Shown here in pieces: positions 52,542 through 61,431 of a stretch of 64,000 bases of DNA. The stretch is from Carboxylicivirga sp. (GTDB lineage Bacteria > Bacteroidota > Bacteroidia > Bacteroidales > Marinilabiliaceae): the NCBI GenBank assembly GCA_025210475.1, contig JAOARW010000108.1, positions 1-64,000 of the forward strand, read 5' to 3'. The position numbers and the translations under genes were made by a program. The notes under the pieces were generated by a model. That model did no database searches. It was not told the DNA's origin and saw only the letters and a program-made list of their open reading frames with translations. Position 1 is the first letter of the stretch; every line of letters starts with the position of its first letter.

Positions 52542-52988
52542 ATGAGTCATCAGGAATTTGTTATACGCTTGCTGTGTGCATTGGTAGCTGGTTTATTAAT
52601 TGGTTTTGAAAGGGGCTGGCACCATAAATCGGCAGGCTTGCGAACCAACACCCTGGTTGTGGTGGGTTCGGCCTTGTATGTGATGTTGTCCATCAACCTG
52701 ACCCAAACAGAGGGAGACGTGACCCGGATTATTGCCCAGGTGGTAACGGGCATTGGCTTTTTGGGGGCCGGCATTATTTTTAAGGAAGGCATTAATGTGC
52801 GTGGACTGACAACCGCCGCCACCGTATGGTGCAGTTCGGCCATTGGGTGTATGGCGGCAGCCGGCTATTATTTCGAAACATTGGCCGGCACCATTGTAGT
52901 GTTGATTGTGAATTATTTCTTAATGCCGGTGGATAAACGTTTATCGGAACGCAACAAGGAAGATGAAGTAAACGAAGAAGTTCACTGA
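52542..52988 (+). CDS. MgtC/SapB-family membrane protein
   Basis: The 148-residue protein covers the MgtC membrane domain: LLCALVAGLLIGFERGWHHK near 9-28 (with the conserved E23 and R24), GLRTNTLVVVGSALYVMLS near 32-50, GIGFLGAGIIFKEG near 71-84 and LTTAATVWCSSAIGCMAAAG near 90-109. It has about four helices and lacks the C-terminal ACT-like domain of longer members, which is common. The family is linked to Mg2+ homeostasis and growth in low magnesium. Single gene. Confidence 0.92.
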   Translation: MSHQEFVIRLLCALVAGLLIGFERGWHHKSAGLRTNTLVVVGSALYVMLSINLTQTEGDVTRIIAQVVTGIGFLGAGIIFKEGINVRGLTTAATVWCSSAIGCMAAAGYYFETLAGTIVVLIVNYFLMPVDKRLSERNKEDEVNEEVH

Positions 52989-53132
52989 AACAAGGCTTGA
53001 TCATCATGTGGAATTGGATTTAGCTAGTAGTTATTATCTTTTGATTGATAAAAGGTTATTAAGCTTCCAGCCAATGCAATTATAGTATAATGAACGCGAC
53101 AGGTGGTAATTGCAATGGTAAAATATAATTTT

Positions 53133-53419
53133 CCTACTCAACGACCTGCAAGAAGGAAATACTCAATCGTAATACCAACCCTATTAGTTGCGAGAGGAAA
53201 ATTGAATACTGATTTTCACCTTTACCGCTTGCGAGAAGGAAACACAAAACTGCTCAAACGACTCTACTAGCTGCAGGAAGGTCTGAACGATCAGGATTTC
53301 CCACCTTACAAGCTGCATGAAGATTAAATGTGCCTGAAAATAAACTTTACAGATTGTAGGAAGGAAAATCAAATGAGTTTATTCCACTTTACAAGCTGCA
53401 GAGGATGTTCTTATCGTCT
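53133..53419. repeat. Degenerate array, 41-42 bp period, seven units
   Basis: Seven copies of a ctTTACAAGCTGCAGGAAGG-like core have their CTGCA/TTGCG anchors at 53146, 53188, 53229, 53271, 53313, 53354 and 53396, steps of 42, 41, 42, 42, 41 and 42. About 25 bases are related and about 17 vary between copies. The last unit is followed by its own inverted copy (ACAAGCTGCAG at 53391-53401, CTGCAGCTTGT at 53418-53428), forming a hairpin beside the end of the minus-strand gene at 53435. The region 52989-53434 holds no gene. Confidence 0.75.
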
Positions 53420-53434
53420 GCAGCTTGTAATTCC

Positions 53435-54640
53435 TTATAACGTTTCGTAAGTTTCTTTTGTAACTTGATCGAGCCATTGATAATAGGCCTCGATATCCTT
53501 TTTATTACAACCATTACAATGCCACTCGTTTAGTTTTTCCTCAGTACTTGAAAAAACCTGCTTTTCAATCGCTTCCAATTGTTGAATAATACCTGTTCCT
53601 TCGCGATTTATAAGCTCTGAAACATTTAGATATTTATAGCCAGCTGAACGTTTAATGGGGTAACAACGGTCTTTCAGTTTCATGGCCATTTGATTGAGCT
53701 CACAATTAAGTTCACCATCAGCCACTAATACCTCCGGCAGGTTTTTGCCGCCTTTTAGCCAAACGGGCAGACAGATACTGGTGTTGGGAAAACCAACCAT
53801 GGTCCAGATAGTTGACAAATCCGGTGCTTCACCTTTTGCCACCCCTTCAATCAAAATTGTAGACGAAGAGCCATGACGGGTAATCATATCGCCCGAATTA
53901 ACAAAGTGCTGGCCTTTGGGTACGGTGCTGTATTCTTTACGATAATCCACATCCAGCACAGCATGTTTGAGGCAGCGCGAAAAATCCTGTAGGATGGTGC
54001 GACTGCTTAATTGGCCCATGGCATCGGCCAGATAAAATAAGTCTTGTGCCGTTTGAAAGCGGATAAAACCATAGCCAACATCTTTTTTGCCGGTGAAAGA
54101 ATAGTTGGTGCGGATAATATAGCCATTGGGTGCCTGTGCCGGATCATTGGCATCAAACTTGGTGTAAGTGCGGTTATTAACTTCGTAAAAGGCCACGCCA
54201 CCATTCGCATCGAGAACACCAAAATGAGCCGCCAATCCTTTAGGTACCGGTCTTTCCTCAATTAGTTTTTCAAAATCAGCCAAAGTTGCACACTTCATCA
54301 GGGCTTCTTTCATAAAATAACCTTCCTGATCTTTAAATGAGGTGGTATCCCCCATATTGACGTTGAACGAGGCACTGTTCATAATGGCAAATCCGGCCGC
54401 ATTGGAGCCTCCCCATACCTGTTCGCCTTTGGCATCGTTGGAGTTTATCATGCCAATGTAATCGTACTTTCCATCGGTAAAGTAGCGCATTTTGTTTTCG
54501 AAGCTTTCCGTATCGCGCAGTTTCCAGATAATAGGGCGACCATTGGCTGTGTATTTGCCTGAGATAACAGCAGTGGTGCAGGCATCGCTTATAAAAGAAA
54601 AAAGCAGCAATGCCAGTAGTGTTGCAAATAAATTCTTCAT
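53435..54640 (-). CDS. Secreted Ntn-type linear amide C-N hydrolase / acyltransferase-like (C45/C59-like)
   Basis: The 401-residue protein has a signal peptide ending just before C21 (FSFISDACTTAVIS), placing a cysteine at the mature N-terminus as needed for an Ntn hydrolase nucleophile. The block NGRPIIWKLRDTESF (about 33-47) and VWGGSNAAGFAIMNSASFNV (about 75-95) follow the choloylglycine hydrolase / penicillin acyltransferase pattern. It may cut an amide bond in the periplasm; the substrate is unknown. A cysteine-rich patch (WHCNGCNKKD) lies near the end. Single gene. Confidence 0.75.
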   Translation of the reverse strand: MKNLFATLLALLLFSFISDACTTAVISGKYTANGRPIIWKLRDTESFENKMRYFTDGKYDYIGMINSNDAKGEQVWGGSNAAGFAIMNSASFNVNMGDTTSFKDQEGYFMKEALMKCATLADFEKLIEERPVPKGLAAHFGVLDANGGVAFYEVNNRTYTKFDANDPAQAPNGYIIRTNYSFTGKKDVGYGFIRFQTAQDLFYLADAMGQLSSRTILQDFSRCLKHAVLDVDYRKEYSTVPKGQHFVNSGDMITRHGSSSTILIEGVAKGEAPDLSTIWTMVGFPNTSICLPVWLKGGKNLPEVLVADGELNCELNQMAMKLKDRCYPIKRSAGYKYLNVSELINREGTGIIQQLEAIEKQVFSSTEEKLNEWHCNGCNKKDIEAYYQWLDQVTKETYETL

Positions 54641-54663
54641 TGTGTTGGATTTAGAATGGCAAG

Positions 54664-54697
54664 AAAGCTCTTTGTATATTAAAAAACAAAGAGCTTT
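54664..54697 (-). terminator. Hairpin after the mutarotase gene
   Basis: AAAGCTCTTTGT (54664-54675) pairs perfectly with ACAAAGAGCTTT (54686-54697) around a 10-base loop. It lies about 48 bases past the mutarotase stop on the minus strand. The following T-run is weak. Confidence 0.6.
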
Positions 54698-54744
54698 ATC
54701 AGTTTTTAATCTCGCCCCGAGACTTCTACTTTTTAACTTTATTA

Positions 54745-55617
54745 TTATGCGATGGTGGTCGACAGTATATGTTCTTTACCTGGCTGTATGGTGATTGTAT
54801 CATCCAGGCTATTGGCCGCCTCAACGCACAACATGTTTTTATAGCTCTCCAATAAATCCGGCATCTGCATGGCCAATTCTTTGCCGGGATTCCAAACTAC
54901 CGTGATGCCACTTCCGGCTTTTTCAATGCTGATCTTCTTTTCGCCATCGTGAATCAATGCTTGGTTAGCTGTCCGATAACGGCGATCGATGCGTTGGCCA
55001 AAACTTAACAAGTTTTCGTTTTGTAGAGCATCGCATTTCTCCACATCATCCACATACGGGGTATTGGCTAAACCTTCCAAAGTTACCACATTGATGTCGG
55101 AAATATTAAAATAGGAGTGCAGTGCCGCACTCACCTCAAAAGGCTTATTATCAGTGTTAATGGTTTTTAGTTCAACCTTTAATTTATCCGTTAGACGAAC
55201 GATTAAGCGGGCTTCAAACTGATAAGGCCAAAGTTTTAAGGTCTTTTCATTCGACGAAAGTCCCAGTTCAATAAGCGTTTCGTTTTCCTTGGCTGATGTA
55301 TTTACAACCTGCCAGATCGAAGTGCGTGCAAAACCATGTGAAGGCAATGAAGCATCAAGCGGATGTGTACCAAACCAGGGCCAGCAAACCGGTATACCAC
55401 CACGAATGGCTTTACCTTCCTGATAAACGGCATGGGGGCTGACAAACAACAACTCATCCCCGGTATTTGTTTGATAGTTTAAAACATGTGCACCATAAAG
55501 GGATATTTTGGCCGCAGCCTGCTGATTTTTAATAATAGCTGCTGTTGTGTGTTCAAATTCCTCGAACTTGACTTTGTTTTCAATACCAAACTGTTGGTTT
55601 AAATCTTCTGGATTCAT
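54745..55617 (-). CDS. D-hexose-6-phosphate mutarotase (aldose-1-epimerase-like)
   Basis: The 290-residue cytoplasmic protein has the YeaD-type pattern: ISLYGAHVLNYQTNTGDELL near 38-57, FVSPHAVYQEGKAIRGGIPV near 58-77, CWPWFGTHP and LPSHGFARTSIW near 78-103 (catalytic His in SHGFAR). A second His is in ALHSYFNISD near 165, and the late acidic segment ESYKNMLCVEAA is near 257. It interconverts anomers of hexose 6-phosphates at the entry to glycolysis. It lies downstream of ahpF but is separated from it by a terminator. Confidence 0.88.
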   Translation of the reverse strand: MNPEDLNQQFGIENKVKFEEFEHTTAAIIKNQQAAAKISLYGAHVLNYQTNTGDELLFVSPHAVYQEGKAIRGGIPVCWPWFGTHPLDASLPSHGFARTSIWQVVNTSAKENETLIELGLSSNEKTLKLWPYQFEARLIVRLTDKLKVELKTINTDNKPFEVSAALHSYFNISDINVVTLEGLANTPYVDDVEKCDALQNENLLSFGQRIDRRYRTANQALIHDGEKKISIEKAGSGITVVWNPGKELAMQMPDLLESYKNMLCVEAANSLDDTITIQPGKEHILSTTIA

Positions 55618-55667
55618 CGATTGTGTTTTGATTGATCACAAAATAAACGGATAGGATCATTATTTGC

Positions 55668-55718
55668 AAAGATAAAAGATCGGATCTCTATTAGCAGTTT
55701 GCCAATAAAGACCCGATC
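55668..55718 (-). terminator. Terminator of ahpF
   Basis: On the minus strand a 19-base stem (plus-strand arms 55678-55696 and 55700-55718, with three G-U pairs in the minus-strand RNA) has a 3-base loop. A T-rich tract corresponds to GCAAAGATAAAA on the plus strand. It lies about 28 bases past the ahpF stop. Confidence 0.8.
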
Positions 55719-55746
55719 CATAAATAATTTGCAACTCTTATCTGTT

Positions 55747-57306
55747 TTAGTTTTGTAGTAATTGCCCTTTAATGCTGTCTTCAAAAGCCGATAGAGCAGC
55801 CTTTGAGCCTTCGCCCATGGCAATGACGATTTGCTTGTATGGTACTACAGATACATCACCTGCTGCATAAACTCCGGGGACTTTCGTGCGGCAATGGGCA
55901 TCAATTTCGATCTCGCCCATGCGATTGGTTTCCACCACATCGGCAAAGACCTTACTGTTGGCCTGTAAACCAATTTGCACAAAAACACCATCGGTTTCAA
56001 TTTTTTCTACTTCATCGCTAGTTCGATGTTTAAATTGCAAGCCATTTACCTTGCTGCCATCACCATCCACACTTAAGGTTTGTGCGTTGGTCACCACTTT
56101 TACATTGGCGAGTTGTGCCAGCTTGTCCTGCAATACCTGGTCGCCTTTTAAAGAGTCCATAAACTCCAGTACGGTCACTTCAGATGCAATGCTTGATAAA
56201 TCAATGGCAGCTTCGAGGCCTGAATTACCTCCGCCCACAACTACAACTTTTTTATCTTTATAAAACGGGCCATCGCAATGGGTACAGAAGGCCACGCCTG
56301 AACCAATGTAATCACTTTCGCCCGGTACACCCAGCTTGCGCCAGCTGGCACCCGTGGCAATAATCAAGGCGGGTGTTACCAAAGTTTCGCCAAGAGAGGT
56401 GGTCAGGTGTTTCTGTCCGTCGATTAATTCGGTTTTTTCAACCAGGCGGTTTTCGAGTATATCTATGGGGTAATCGTTGAGGTGCTTCATCAGGTTGGCC
56501 GATAGTTCCGAACCGGTTGTTTTAGGCACCGATATCATGTTTTCGATGGAAACGGTTTCAGTTACCTGTCCACCCACTTTCTCGGCAACAATGGCGGTTG
56601 AAAAGCCTTTGCGGGCTGAGTAAACAGCGGCCGAAACACCAGCTGGTCCGCCACCCACAACAATCACATCGTATTCTTTCTTCGTTTCTTTATCTACCTG
56701 AAAAGAAACGCCTGTTTTATCTTCCAACTTGGCCAGTAGCTCACCCAAGGACGAACGTCCGACATGTAGCTGCTCGCCATTGGCATAAACCGAGGGCACA
56801 GCCTGTATATCCAAAGCCTCTACTTCGGCTTTGTTGATGCCTCCATCAATAATCTCGTGGGAGATGTTGGGATTGAGAAAAGCCATGATGTTTAAGGCTT
56901 GCACCACATCGGGGCAATTGGTGCAGGTTAATGAGATATAGCTTTTTAACTCCACTTTCTGACTGATGTTCCGGATGCGTTGTGTCAGCATTTCATCGGG
57001 CAGATTCTTACCAATCCCATCGAGGTTTAGCACGGCCAGCAGCAAGGTGGTGAATTCATGACCCGTAGGAACGGCTCGAAATGTGACATGGCTGTCTTCA
57101 TCATTTTTCAATATCTTAAACGAAAGGTTCGCTCCGGTTTGTATGTCTGTAGTTACTTTATCAGAACAAGCTGCCACTTCGTTAAGCAGGTTTAATAATT
57201 CGGTTTTGTTTGGGTGATTATCGGCAACCTCCACCAAAAAGGTGTAATTATTTTTCAAGTTGGAAAATACCTGTGTTACCTGATCTTTAATTGCATGTTC
57301 TAACAT
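55747..57306 (-). CDS. ahpF: Alkyl hydroperoxide reductase subunit F
   Basis: I used ATG 57306; an upstream in-frame ATG at 57411 would add 35 residues encoded by a purine-rich repeat. The 519-residue flavoprotein matches AhpF length. It has the N-terminal thioredoxin-like redox pair C128-T-N-C131, an FAD site VIVVGGGPAGVSAAVYSARK near 215-234, the second redox pair in FCTHCDGPF near 340, and an NAD site VVVGGGNSGLEAAIDL. CTHC replaces the more usual CPHC/CATC. It passes NADH electrons to AhpC, encoded just upstream. Confidence 0.95.
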   Translation of the reverse strand: MLEHAIKDQVTQVFSNLKNNYTFLVEVADNHPNKTELLNLLNEVAACSDKVTTDIQTGANLSFKILKNDEDSHVTFRAVPTGHEFTTLLLAVLNLDGIGKNLPDEMLTQRIRNISQKVELKSYISLTCTNCPDVVQALNIMAFLNPNISHEIIDGGINKAEVEALDIQAVPSVYANGEQLHVGRSSLGELLAKLEDKTGVSFQVDKETKKEYDVIVVGGGPAGVSAAVYSARKGFSTAIVAEKVGGQVTETVSIENMISVPKTTGSELSANLMKHLNDYPIDILENRLVEKTELIDGQKHLTTSLGETLVTPALIIATGASWRKLGVPGESDYIGSGVAFCTHCDGPFYKDKKVVVVGGGNSGLEAAIDLSSIASEVTVLEFMDSLKGDQVLQDKLAQLANVKVVTNAQTLSVDGDGSKVNGLQFKHRTSDEVEKIETDGVFVQIGLQANSKVFADVVETNRMGEIEIDAHCRTKVPGVYAAGDVSVVPYKQIVIAMGEGSKAALSAFEDSIKGQLLQN

Positions 57307-57445
57307 GTCTGTACGTTTTAAAGTTGAGTGTCTGAGGAGTTGAGAGGTGAGAGAAGAGAAAGGAGAGGTGAGAAAGGAGTTGTGAGTGAAGAGAGATGAG
57401 TGTCTTTTCACTCACCTCTCATCGCTCATTTCTCACTTGCTATTT
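57307..57445. repeat. Purine-rich low-complexity spacer between ahpC and ahpF
   Basis: On the plus strand 57335-57400 is almost all A and G with repeated GAGAGGTGAGA/GAGTGA motifs. A pyrimidine-rich mirror (CACTCACCTCTCATCGCTCATTTCTCAC) begins at 57411. GTGAGTGAAxAGAGATGAGTG and its partial complement could fold back. No gene. Confidence 0.55.
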
Positions 57446-58009
57446 TTAAATTTTACCTACTAAGTCAATATTTGGCTTTAGGGTTTCGTTACCTTCTTTC
57501 CATTTGGCCGGACAAACTTCCGATGGATTTTTGGCAACAAACTGAAGGGCTTTTAATTTGCGTAGTAGTTCATCGGCGTTACGACCAACGTTACCGGCCA
57601 CTACTTCGTACGAAACAATTTCGCCTTCAGGGTTAACAATGAAGGTTCCACGCTCAGCCAAACCTACTTCTTCGATCATCACCTCAAATCCGCGCGATAA
57701 AACACCTGTTGGATCGGCTAACATGGGGTATTGAATCTTTTTGATGGTATCCGATGTGTCGTGCCATGCCTTATGCACAAAGTGTGTATCGGTTGAAACG
57801 GAGTAAATCTCAGCACCTGTAGCTTTGAATTCATCGTATGAAATGGCTAAATCTTCCAACTCGGTTGGGCAAACAAATGTGAAGTCGGCAGGGTAGAAAA
57901 AGAATACTGACCATTTTCCTAATACATCATCTTTTTTTACTGTTTTGAAATCATCGTTTACGTATGCTTGTACTTCAAAATCTACAATCTGTTTTCCAAT
58001 CTGTGACAT
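57446..58009 (-). CDS. ahpC: Alkyl hydroperoxide reductase subunit C (typical 2-Cys peroxiredoxin)
   Basis: The 187-residue protein has the peroxidatic C47 in PADFTFVCPTELEDL and the resolving C166 in SEVCPAKWKEG, the exact AhpC spacing. It also has the GGLG-like loop region and the C-terminal tail sensitive to overoxidation. It reduces H2O2, organic peroxides and peroxynitrite with electrons from AhpF, encoded 139 bases downstream. Both genes are probably one transcript from the promoter at 58060-58090. Repeats upstream may be regulator sites. Confidence 0.97.
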   Translation of the reverse strand: MSQIGKQIVDFEVQAYVNDDFKTVKKDDVLGKWSVFFFYPADFTFVCPTELEDLAISYDEFKATGAEIYSVSTDTHFVHKAWHDTSDTIKKIQYPMLADPTGVLSRGFEVMIEEVGLAERGTFIVNPEGEIVSYEVVAGNVGRNADELLRKLKALQFVAKNPSEVCPAKWKEGNETLKPNIDLVGKI

Positions 58010-58059
58010 AGTTATAATTTTTAATTGTTAATGATTTTCTTGTTTGATTTTTACAGAAG

Positions 58060-58091
58060 CAAAACTACTTCCTTCAATAATATCAATCAAA
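58060..58091 (-). promoter_or_regulatory. Promoter of ahpCF (Bacteroidota type)
   Basis: On the minus strand TTTG (plus 58088-58091), then 20 bases, then TAGTTTTG (plus 58060-58067), a perfect TAnnTTTG box. The leader to the ahpC ATG would be about 44 bases. Two near-direct repeats AATAGATAG..TATTTAT (58090-58105 and 58108-58127) sit at and above the -33 box. Confidence 0.65.
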
Positions 58092-58429
58092 TAGATAGTA
58101 TTTATCCAATAGATAGATAATATTTATAATAGCAGATATACAGCTATTTAAGGTGAATGGTTGTCGAAAATGAAAGATGAAAAAAATGTGATTTATAGGA
58201 AAAGTATTGAAAAACATAAAGTTAGTGCTTGTTAGGAGTGAGCTATGTTTTTGTTTTCAAGGTGATTAGCTTAAAAGCACACTTTAGTTTTAAAGAGTAT
58301 CTTTTATACAATTCATTTTTAATTATCTTTAATCCCTGTGAGTCTGAATCGTCAGCAGTTCAGAAGGAAGAGAGTTCCGCATTGGAGGGAACAGAGAGTG
58401 AGTAACACACGCAAACCGACATTTTTAAT

Positions 58430-59941
58430 ATGCCCATACTAAGTTCAATTATATCACTGGTCAATACACGCCGTCTTTCGCAAATCGAGCACTTCAAACA
58501 AAACCCGGAGGAGGTGCAGAAAGAAGAGTTAAAGAAGCTGATAGATACAGCTAAAACTACCTCGTTTGGAAAGGAATTTGATTTCAAGAGTATTCGTTCC
58601 TGGAATGATTTTGGCGATCGTGTTCCGGTGCGTGATTATGAAGGTGTTCGTCCTTATGTTGAGCGACTTCGCAAAGGAGAGAGTAATTTGCTTTGGCCGG
58701 GTGATATTAAGTGGTTTGCCAAAAGTTCAGGTACCACATCTACCAAAAGTAAATTTATTCCGGTAACCAAAGAAACCCTGGAAGATTGTCATTTCAGAGG
58801 CGGTAAGGATGTGTTGGCCTTGTACCTTCAGAATAATCCGGATTCGGATATGTTTAGTGGTAAGTGCCTTACTTTGGGAGGAAGCCATCAGATCAATAAT
58901 TTTAGTAACGACAGCTATTATGGCGATTTGTCGGCTATATTAATTGAGAATCTGCCTTTCTGGACACACTTTGCCCGCACGCCTGAACAATCCATTGCTC
59001 TGATGGATGAGTGGGAGGCCAAGCTGGAGAAGATTACCGAAACCACCATCAAGGATAATGTGACTTCGCTGGCGGGGGTACCAAGTTGGTTTATGGTATT
59101 GATAAAACATGTTTTAAAGCAAACCGGAAAAAGCAACTTGCTGGAAATATGGCCCAACCTGGAGCTTTTTATGCATGGTGGCATCAATTTTACGCCCTAC
59201 CGTAAGCAATACAAAGAGCTGATTCCAACGGATAAAATGAATTACCAGGAAACCTATAATGCCTCAGAAGGCTTTTTTGGCATTCAGGATGATTTGACCG
59301 ATCCGGGTATGCTTTTGATGCTGGATTATGGTATTTTTTATGAGTTTATCCCTTTAAACGAAATAACACATCCGCATCCAAATGCCAGGACTATTGAAGA
59401 TGTGGAACTTGGTGTTGATTATGCGATGGTGATATCGACCAACAGCGGGTTGTGGCGTTATATGATTGGTGATACGGTTCGCTTTACATCTTTGCGTCCG
59501 CACAAAATTATTATTACAGGCCGAACCAAGCATTATATTAATGCTTTTGGCGAGGAACTGATGATTGAAAATGCCGAGCGAGCACTCGAAAAAGCCTGTA
59601 CTCAAACGCATGCCGTTATAAAGGAATATACCGCTGCACCGGTTTTTATGAGTGAGGAAACCAAAGGGGCACACCAATGGTTGATTGAGTTTGATGAGAT
59701 GCCCGATTCGCTTGAGAATTTTACCGAATTGCTTGATAAAACCTTACAAACGGTTAATAGCGATTACGAGGCCAAACGCTATAAGAATATAACACTGGAT
59801 GGGCCGGATATAGTGGTGGCTCGCCATCATTTATTTATGGATTGGCTGAAAAGCAAAAATAAATTGGGTGGTCAGAATAAAATACCGCGACTGGCCAATA
59901 ACCGGGAATACATCGAAGAATTATTGAAGTTGAATTATTAA
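58430..59941 (+). CDS. GH3 auxin-responsive-promoter family acyl-adenylate enzyme
   Basis: The 503-residue cytoplasmic protein matches bacterial GH3 proteins: ATP-binding KSSGTTSTKSKFIPVT near 103-118, YNASEGFFGIQDD near 282-294 and YGIFYEFIPLNE near 303-314. LWRYMIGDTVRFTS near 343-356 and ITGRTKHYINAFGEELMIEN near 364-383 follow. Plant relatives join amino acids to acyl acids such as auxin; bacterial substrates are unknown. It is followed after 10 bases by a deoxynucleoside kinase gene, an arrangement that suggests shared transcription. Confidence 0.88.
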   Translation: MPILSSIISLVNTRRLSQIEHFKQNPEEVQKEELKKLIDTAKTTSFGKEFDFKSIRSWNDFGDRVPVRDYEGVRPYVERLRKGESNLLWPGDIKWFAKSSGTTSTKSKFIPVTKETLEDCHFRGGKDVLALYLQNNPDSDMFSGKCLTLGGSHQINNFSNDSYYGDLSAILIENLPFWTHFARTPEQSIALMDEWEAKLEKITETTIKDNVTSLAGVPSWFMVLIKHVLKQTGKSNLLEIWPNLELFMHGGINFTPYRKQYKELIPTDKMNYQETYNASEGFFGIQDDLTDPGMLLMLDYGIFYEFIPLNEITHPHPNARTIEDVELGVDYAMVISTNSGLWRYMIGDTVRFTSLRPHKIIITGRTKHYINAFGEELMIENAERALEKACTQTHAVIKEYTAAPVFMSEETKGAHQWLIEFDEMPDSLENFTELLDKTLQTVNSDYEAKRYKNITLDGPDIVVARHHLFMDWLKSKNKLGGQNKIPRLANNREYIEELLKLNY

Positions 59942-59951
59942 ACAAAGAATT

Positions 59952-60566
59952 ATGCATATCGCTATAGCTGGAAATATCGGTTCGGGGAAGACATCGTTAA
60001 CAGAATTATTAGCGCATCATTTTGGTTGGGAGGCGCATTTCGAAGATGTGGAAGATAATCCTTACCTGGCCGATTTCTATGAAGATATGCCTCGCTGGTC
60101 GTTTAATCTGCAAATTTATTTTCTGAAGAGCCGTTTCTCATCAGTACAGGAAATCCGAAAGGCCGGCAATACAGTGATTCAGGATCGGACCATCTATGAA
60201 GATGCTTATATTTTTGCGCCCAACCTTTTTGATATGGGCCTGATGAGTCGCCGTGATTTTGAGAATTACGAATCATTGTTTGAGGTGATGAGCGACATGG
60301 TAAAAGCCCCCGATTTACTGATTTATCTGCGGGCATCTATTCCAACCTTAGTAGAGCAAATTCAGATGCGGGGTCGCGATTATGAAAATAATATCCGCCT
60401 CGATTACCTGAAGCGCTTAAACGAGCGCTATGAGGCCTGGATCGATAATTATACAAGAGGAAAGCTGCTGATTATCGATTCAAATGAGATTGATTTCATT
60501 AAAAATAAATCAGATTTAAGCATGATTATTGATAAGGTGAATGCTGAGTTGCATGGTTTATTTTAA
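59952..60566 (+). CDS. Deoxynucleoside kinase (dAK/dGK type)
   Basis: The 204-residue protein has the P-loop GNIGSGKT at 7-14, the substrate segment WEAHFEDVEDNPYLADFYED near 26-45, and WSFNLQIYFLKSRF near 49-62. It also has the ERS/DRT-like block VIQDRTIYEDAYIFA near 76-90 and the lid RGRDYENNIRLDYLKRLNER. It phosphorylates deoxynucleosides for salvage; adenosine or guanosine preference is not decided. It starts 10 bases after the GH3 stop. Confidence 0.9.
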   Translation: MHIAIAGNIGSGKTSLTELLAHHFGWEAHFEDVEDNPYLADFYEDMPRWSFNLQIYFLKSRFSSVQEIRKAGNTVIQDRTIYEDAYIFAPNLFDMGLMSRRDFENYESLFEVMSDMVKAPDLLIYLRASIPTLVEQIQMRGRDYENNIRLDYLKRLNERYEAWIDNYTRGKLLIIDSNEIDFIKNKSDLSMIIDKVNAELHGLF

Positions 60567-60659
60567 AAAGATTCAAGACCTAAGTATCAAGATTTAAGAC
60601 TGATTTGCTTTGTGTAAAAGGCTTCCGGCTGATTCCTAGTAGCTAATGGCTTTTAACAT

Positions 60660-61310
60660 TTAAAGCCCAAACAACAATCCGATATTAATACTTATCTGAT
60701 TTTGTTTTTCGTGTGGATTTTCTGTGTAATCGGGATCTGCATCAGGGTAATAAACAGCTTCCATGTTGGCAATTAAATCCAATTGCACATGAATGTCAAG
60801 CAATGTTTTCTTGGATAATTCAAAGAGCAATCCGAGTTGTGGAGCTACGCCTGGTTTCCAAATTTTGGCAGTGTATGTTATTGATTGGTTGTTTATGTTG
60901 CTGGAGGCAAAATCAATGGAGTTAATGAGGTAATAAGCACCAAAGGACAGGCCGAGGTATGGACGTATTTCATCGTGGCTAAAATAATAGGCTCCGTTGG
61001 CTAAAAAGTGTAAAGTTTGATAAGAAGTGCTTACATCTCCATAGTTATCAACATCCCAAAAGTCACTGCCATCCTGAACCTGATAACCAAGATTGAAGCC
61101 TAGTGATAAGCGCTTGTTGTAAAACCATTTTCCTAAAATGGCGGCTTGCCACCCATTATCAGCTACGTCTTTAAAGCCAAGTTCATCAGAGGAACGTCCA
61201 ATATTTGATGGGAAGGCATATCCAATTTTACCGCCCAGGTAGTAATCTTGTGCAACGGAGGTATTGGAGATAGCAAAAATCAGAAGTAGAAAGGCAATTA
61301 TTTTCATCAC
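60660..61310 (-). CDS. Outer-membrane beta-barrel protein, porin-like, unrecognised
   Basis: The 216-residue protein has a signal peptide (IIAFLLLIFAISNTSVAQ, cleaved near residue 20) and about eight amphipathic strands (GGKIGYAFPSNIGRS, RLSLGFNLGYQVQDGS, LHFLANGAYYFSHDEIRPYL). It ends QISINIGLLFGL, a barrel-type C-terminus with terminal hydrophobic residue. It resembles the OMP_b-brl_2 group found widely in Bacteroidota. Role unknown. It is a single gene converging on the deoxynucleoside kinase. Confidence 0.75.
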   Translation of the reverse strand: MMKIIAFLLLIFAISNTSVAQDYYLGGKIGYAFPSNIGRSSDELGFKDVADNGWQAAILGKWFYNKRLSLGFNLGYQVQDGSDFWDVDNYGDVSTSYQTLHFLANGAYYFSHDEIRPYLGLSFGAYYLINSIDFASSNINNQSITYTAKIWKPGVAPQLGLLFELSKKTLLDIHVQLDLIANMEAVYYPDADPDYTENPHEKQNQISINIGLLFGL

Positions 61311-61431
61311 AAGCTTTTTAATTGTCTGTGTGAAAATAGAAAATGTTTATTAGTTTTGGTAGGTCTCATTTGAGTTTATAATCATATCCTCGGACATCCG
61401 ACTTCGGACTCCGGTCTAAAATCTACGATCT

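Noticed and set aside
53184..53372. 62-codon minus-strand frame with a 14-residue repeat
   Set aside because: The peptide repeat simply reflects the 42-bp DNA period; it has no good start and no family likeness.
53133..53419. CRISPR array
   Set aside because: The units keep a beat of 41-42 bases, but the cores differ strongly from copy to copy, the gaps are only about 17 bases, and no cas gene is in the window.
55614..55823. 69-codon minus-strand frame between mutarotase and ahpF
   Set aside because: It overlaps the end of ahpF in another frame and runs through the ahpF terminator.
57307..57411. 35-residue N-terminal extension of AhpF
   Set aside because: It is encoded by the purine-rich repeat, is rich in S/T/L without family match, and the ATG at 57306 gives the normal AhpF length and conserved start.
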